From contig OU612068.1 in NCBI GenBank assembly GCA_914767715.1, positions 22,628,001 to 22,692,000 on the forward strand: a stretch of 64,000 nt of DNA. The letters run 5' to 3'. Source of the DNA: Membranipora membranacea (lineage: Eukaryota > Bryozoa > Gymnolaemata > Cheilostomatida > Membraniporidae). The notes beneath the pieces were generated by a model. The model was not told the DNA's origin, did no database searches, and was given only the letters and a program-made list of their open reading frames with translations. The stretch's first letter is position 1, and each line of letters begins with the position of its first letter. Below, one piece after another: positions 61,267 through 64,000 of the stretch. A program made the translations under genes and the position numbers.

Positions 61267-62403
61267 TGGGAACCCCAAAAGCTAAGTTGCGTATCAGGTT
61301 AAGGTCATGTCATACCATTGTCTATAGATTACCGGAACTTTTTCAGCGGCAAAACCGACCCTGCCACTAACATCTAAACGACATTTTCATCCACCCTTCA
61401 AAAAATTACGCATAATGAAAATAATTATAAGTTGCCAACAAGACGTCAAATTTTATGTTACATGTTTTGAATGTTGCCTACACAAACTCGAAAAAAACTG
61501 ACTGAAATTAATATGTAGACAATGGTTTCATAACATGCAAATATTATTTAAACTATTGGGTACCCATAAACGATATTGCCACTGCCTTTATCTAATATCT
61601 GCCAAAGAAGCTGTTGGCAAATATATATATATATGGGTTCAAATGTTTGGCGATGATCTTCAGAAGTAATCATTTGAATCACTTTTGTCTGGATATCAGT
61701 TTAAAAGGCTAAGATTTGGTTAACCTTGCCCCATAATGGCTAGCCCATTCAATCAATCACCATGTGACCAAGTTTCATCCTCATGAATCAGTCTGGTCGA
61801 GGACAACAAACATCAACATCTAGTACATTGTTATGCAGTGATGCACCTCAAAACCAAATTATCGGTAACGCCAGAAGTTAGGACACTGAGAGAGAATTCT
61901 TTCAGTTACGTAACTTTAACGCCATGTCACATCACATAGCAGCTTCAGGCTGATTTCTCAAGACATGGAGGACAAATTTTAAAAACCTTTACACCGCCCC
62001 TCATCTGAAGTAGCATAAGAACACATATCTAATATTGAGTTCTTGAATTTTGTTTTTTTGACATTATAATGCATAAGAAAGTTATCTCCATCTTTATCAG
62101 AGCCTAGGGTTTATCCCCACCTACATAGCTACTGTGTGAGTACATATTGACCCGTCACCATCAGCACTGAACCGTCACCGTCACTAATCAAGAATGTTGA
62201 AGGTTTGGATGTAACAGAACTAAGTTTAGCAGTCATTAGGGCAGGTGGGACTGAACTTTGGGGTGCTGACTATAAAGCTGTCATTGACACACTCAATAAA
62301 AATACCGATAGCATCTTGTTTATTCTGTCCTTCGTCAACAACGCTTTAACTGAAAGTGTGATTCTGCGTCAAGTCCTGATATAGATGTATACAGTATGCT
62401 AAC

Positions 62404-62660
62404 AGCTTCTCGGCCTAATGGCTAAGATCGAAGTGTCACTGCCAATGGCGGATTAGTGCCTGTTTCAGTTTCTGGCAGCCTGCTGCACACTTACGATTAG
62501 GAGGTCCACCATGGCCTCACCTCTAGGATGCATTTTAGTTTACTAGGATGTATCACACTCTCAGTACGAGGACTCCGGGCAACTTGCGTCCCTCTTTAGG
62601 GGCAGCCCACCCTCTGTTTTGTCATAAACAGGGTCAAATCCGTTAACTGCTACCGTTGTT
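62404..62660 (+). repeat. U2 snRNA-like SINE candidate
   Basis: AGCTTCTCGGCCTAATGGCT then AAGATCGAAGTGT closely follows the first 30 or so bases of U2 snRNA, which in eukaryotes reads GCTTCTCGGCCTTTTGGCTA and onward. The branch-site pairing GTAGTA and the Sm site do not follow, so it is not a working U2 gene. The GC-richer sequence to about 62660 may be the body of a SINE with a U2-derived head; its end is uncertain. Confidence 0.5.
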
Positions 62661-63502
62661 GGTAAATACAGTAGGACAAGAAACTTACAGCTTAAGAGAT
62701 CTTCCAGATTATATTTCTCATCCATTATGAATTAACATCTTTGTGACTTTTATTTTTTTCTTTTCAAGTTTGTTTGCGTATTCTGTAAAACATTCTCAAA
62801 GAATGAGTATTATCTAAAAATAAAGTTATTAATATATTATATAGAAATATATATATACTGTTGTGCATAATTAGTTTCTGTTTTTTGCAATGATTGTGTC
62901 AGGACTTCCTGACCTGAGCAGATTCTGTCAGCTTTGAATTTTAAAGATTTGACCAAGACTTTGGAGTGATTTTCCACAACGGTGCAAGTGATAAATAAAC
63001 TGAACGCTTGATGTCTCTGGAAAATATGTTTGATTAACATCTCTAGACTGTACTGGCTAAGCCCGTTACACAGAATAACATAAGATTAATTTTATAATCC
63101 TTGATACCATGATTTCCTTGCAGGCTTTCTTTACACTGTCAAGATATTTCATTTTCTATGGATTCAAAAACCATAAAGCTTTCATAACTTGTTAACTTGT
63201 AAAATGGTTCTGCGGCAGTGTGAAGAAAAGGCCAATGACAGATCAGATAAGAGTGATTCACAGTCAGCTCAATTATACAGCTAACCAACATCATTTGGCC
63301 GATTTTTCTCTCATCATGATCTATTCAGTCACGCTGTTTTGGTACAAGAAGATTGGGAAGATTCATTAATCATAAACCCGGCCCTCCATGTTTTATATGA
63401 TGTTTTAATGCGTTAAATATTAATATAATATTATAGTTATACATAGAATATAAATAATCTAATATTTTACAAATTAGATCCATGTCAAAACCAAATTGGT
63501 TT

Positions 63503-63535
63503 AACCAAGGAGTAAAAGAAGATTACTCCTTGGTT
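63503..63535. repeat. Short hairpin, CAAGGAGTAA family
   Basis: Arms AACCAAGGAGTAA and TTACTCCTTGGTT, 13 bp each and perfect, around a 7-base loop. Confidence 0.9.
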
Positions 63536-64000
63536 TAACTAGCTTGACGTCATTATGTATCTTGAACTTAATTTTCTCCTATTACTTTTGCATGGAATAG
63601 TATCTGTAAAGCATTCTTGTAGAATGATATACAATATAAATACAATTCAAATATAAATAAAAGTAATATACACATATTATTTCCATATGAGCATATGGTA
63701 ATTACTAGGATGAATCATGAAAATGCATTGCGGAATATTCAAAGTTATTTGAAATGAATTACTTGTAAGAATGAGAACCTGTGTAAAGAATTAAAGGCTG
63801 TGTGTCCAAGCAGGAGCATAATGATGAATGAATTGTTCGACCCCTGTCACACCCTATGTTCCCAAGTATGCCATGATCATGAACATGGCATTATTAACCA
63901 AATTGTGTTGGTGATATAATATATATAATATGAAGTGGTAATTGCTGAAACCCTTGAAAGTTGTCCAATTTTGTGTTGTGAGTACACGATTCCTCATATT

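Larger units (their letters stand above)
59940..64000. other. Non-coding right flank
   Basis: Probably an intron of the serine dehydratase-like gene. No further exon is recognised on either strand. It holds a family A MITE half (61233), an AT microsatellite (about 61620), a U2-like repeat (62404) and a hairpin (63503). Confidence 0.45.

Noticed and set aside
60000-64000. Search for N-terminal serine dehydratase exons (PLP lysine, glycine-rich loop)
   Set aside because: No matching reading frame with splice sites was found on the minus strand, so none is reported.
1-64000. CRISPR arrays, rRNA genes, intact tRNA genes, bacterial operons
   Set aside because: None seen. The window is intron-rich animal DNA and the only tRNA-like sequences lack pairing or a B box.

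Overview
This is a stretch of animal nuclear genome. Every gene found is cut by spliceosomal introns with GT-AG junctions. The proteins are metazoan: a Distal-less homeodomain, Cys-loop receptors, a WASP-interacting protein and an amphiphysin. The sequence is AT-rich and loaded with short palindromic DNA transposons. The Dlx homeodomain is of the bilaterian invertebrate type, so an invertebrate bilaterian (possibly marine) is likely, but the phylum cannot be fixed from sequence alone. All gene models were built by hand from reading frames, splice signals and intron phases; each complete model closes in frame from ATG to stop.

Layout: 1049-4977 (-) is a complete WIP/verprolin gene of 495 aa. 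6774-19196 (+) is a complete amphiphysin/BIN1 gene of 522 aa, head-to-head with WIP about 1.8 kb away. Next comes a cluster of three Cys-loop ligand-gated channels: LGIC-A (20565-25858, -, 653 aa), LGIC-B (26896-32156, -, 526 aa) and LGIC-C (32806-36272, +, 429 aa). A and B are tandem duplicates with identical exon sizes across the receptor core. B and C share a 649-bp head-to-head intergenic region. 38744-41266 (+) is a small GNAT acetyltransferase of the NATD1 type (143 aa). 47622-51233 (+) is a complete Dlx gene (368 aa), flanked by gene-poor DNA of about 6.4 kb upstream and 6.6 kb downstream. 57793-59939 (-) holds the last two exons of an L-serine dehydratase-like gene whose upstream exons are not seen before the window ends.

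Functionally, WIP and amphiphysin both act in actin-driven endocytosis and their divergent arrangement could allow shared control. The channels resemble glycine/glutamate-gated chloride channels (Cys-loop plus loop-C cysteine pair) but have unusual pore residues in M2, including loss of the 9' leucine in all three. WIPF, AMPH/BIN1 and DLX genes also lie on the human Hox-bearing chromosomes, so the window may keep an ancient linkage.

The non-coding DNA holds at least three families of palindromic MITEs with target-site duplications, a 980-bp and a 510-bp inverted-repeat element, recurrent short hairpins built on CAAGGAGTAA/TTACTCCTTG, tRNA- and U2-snRNA-like SINE fragments, and tandem repeats of 42 bp and 172 bp.
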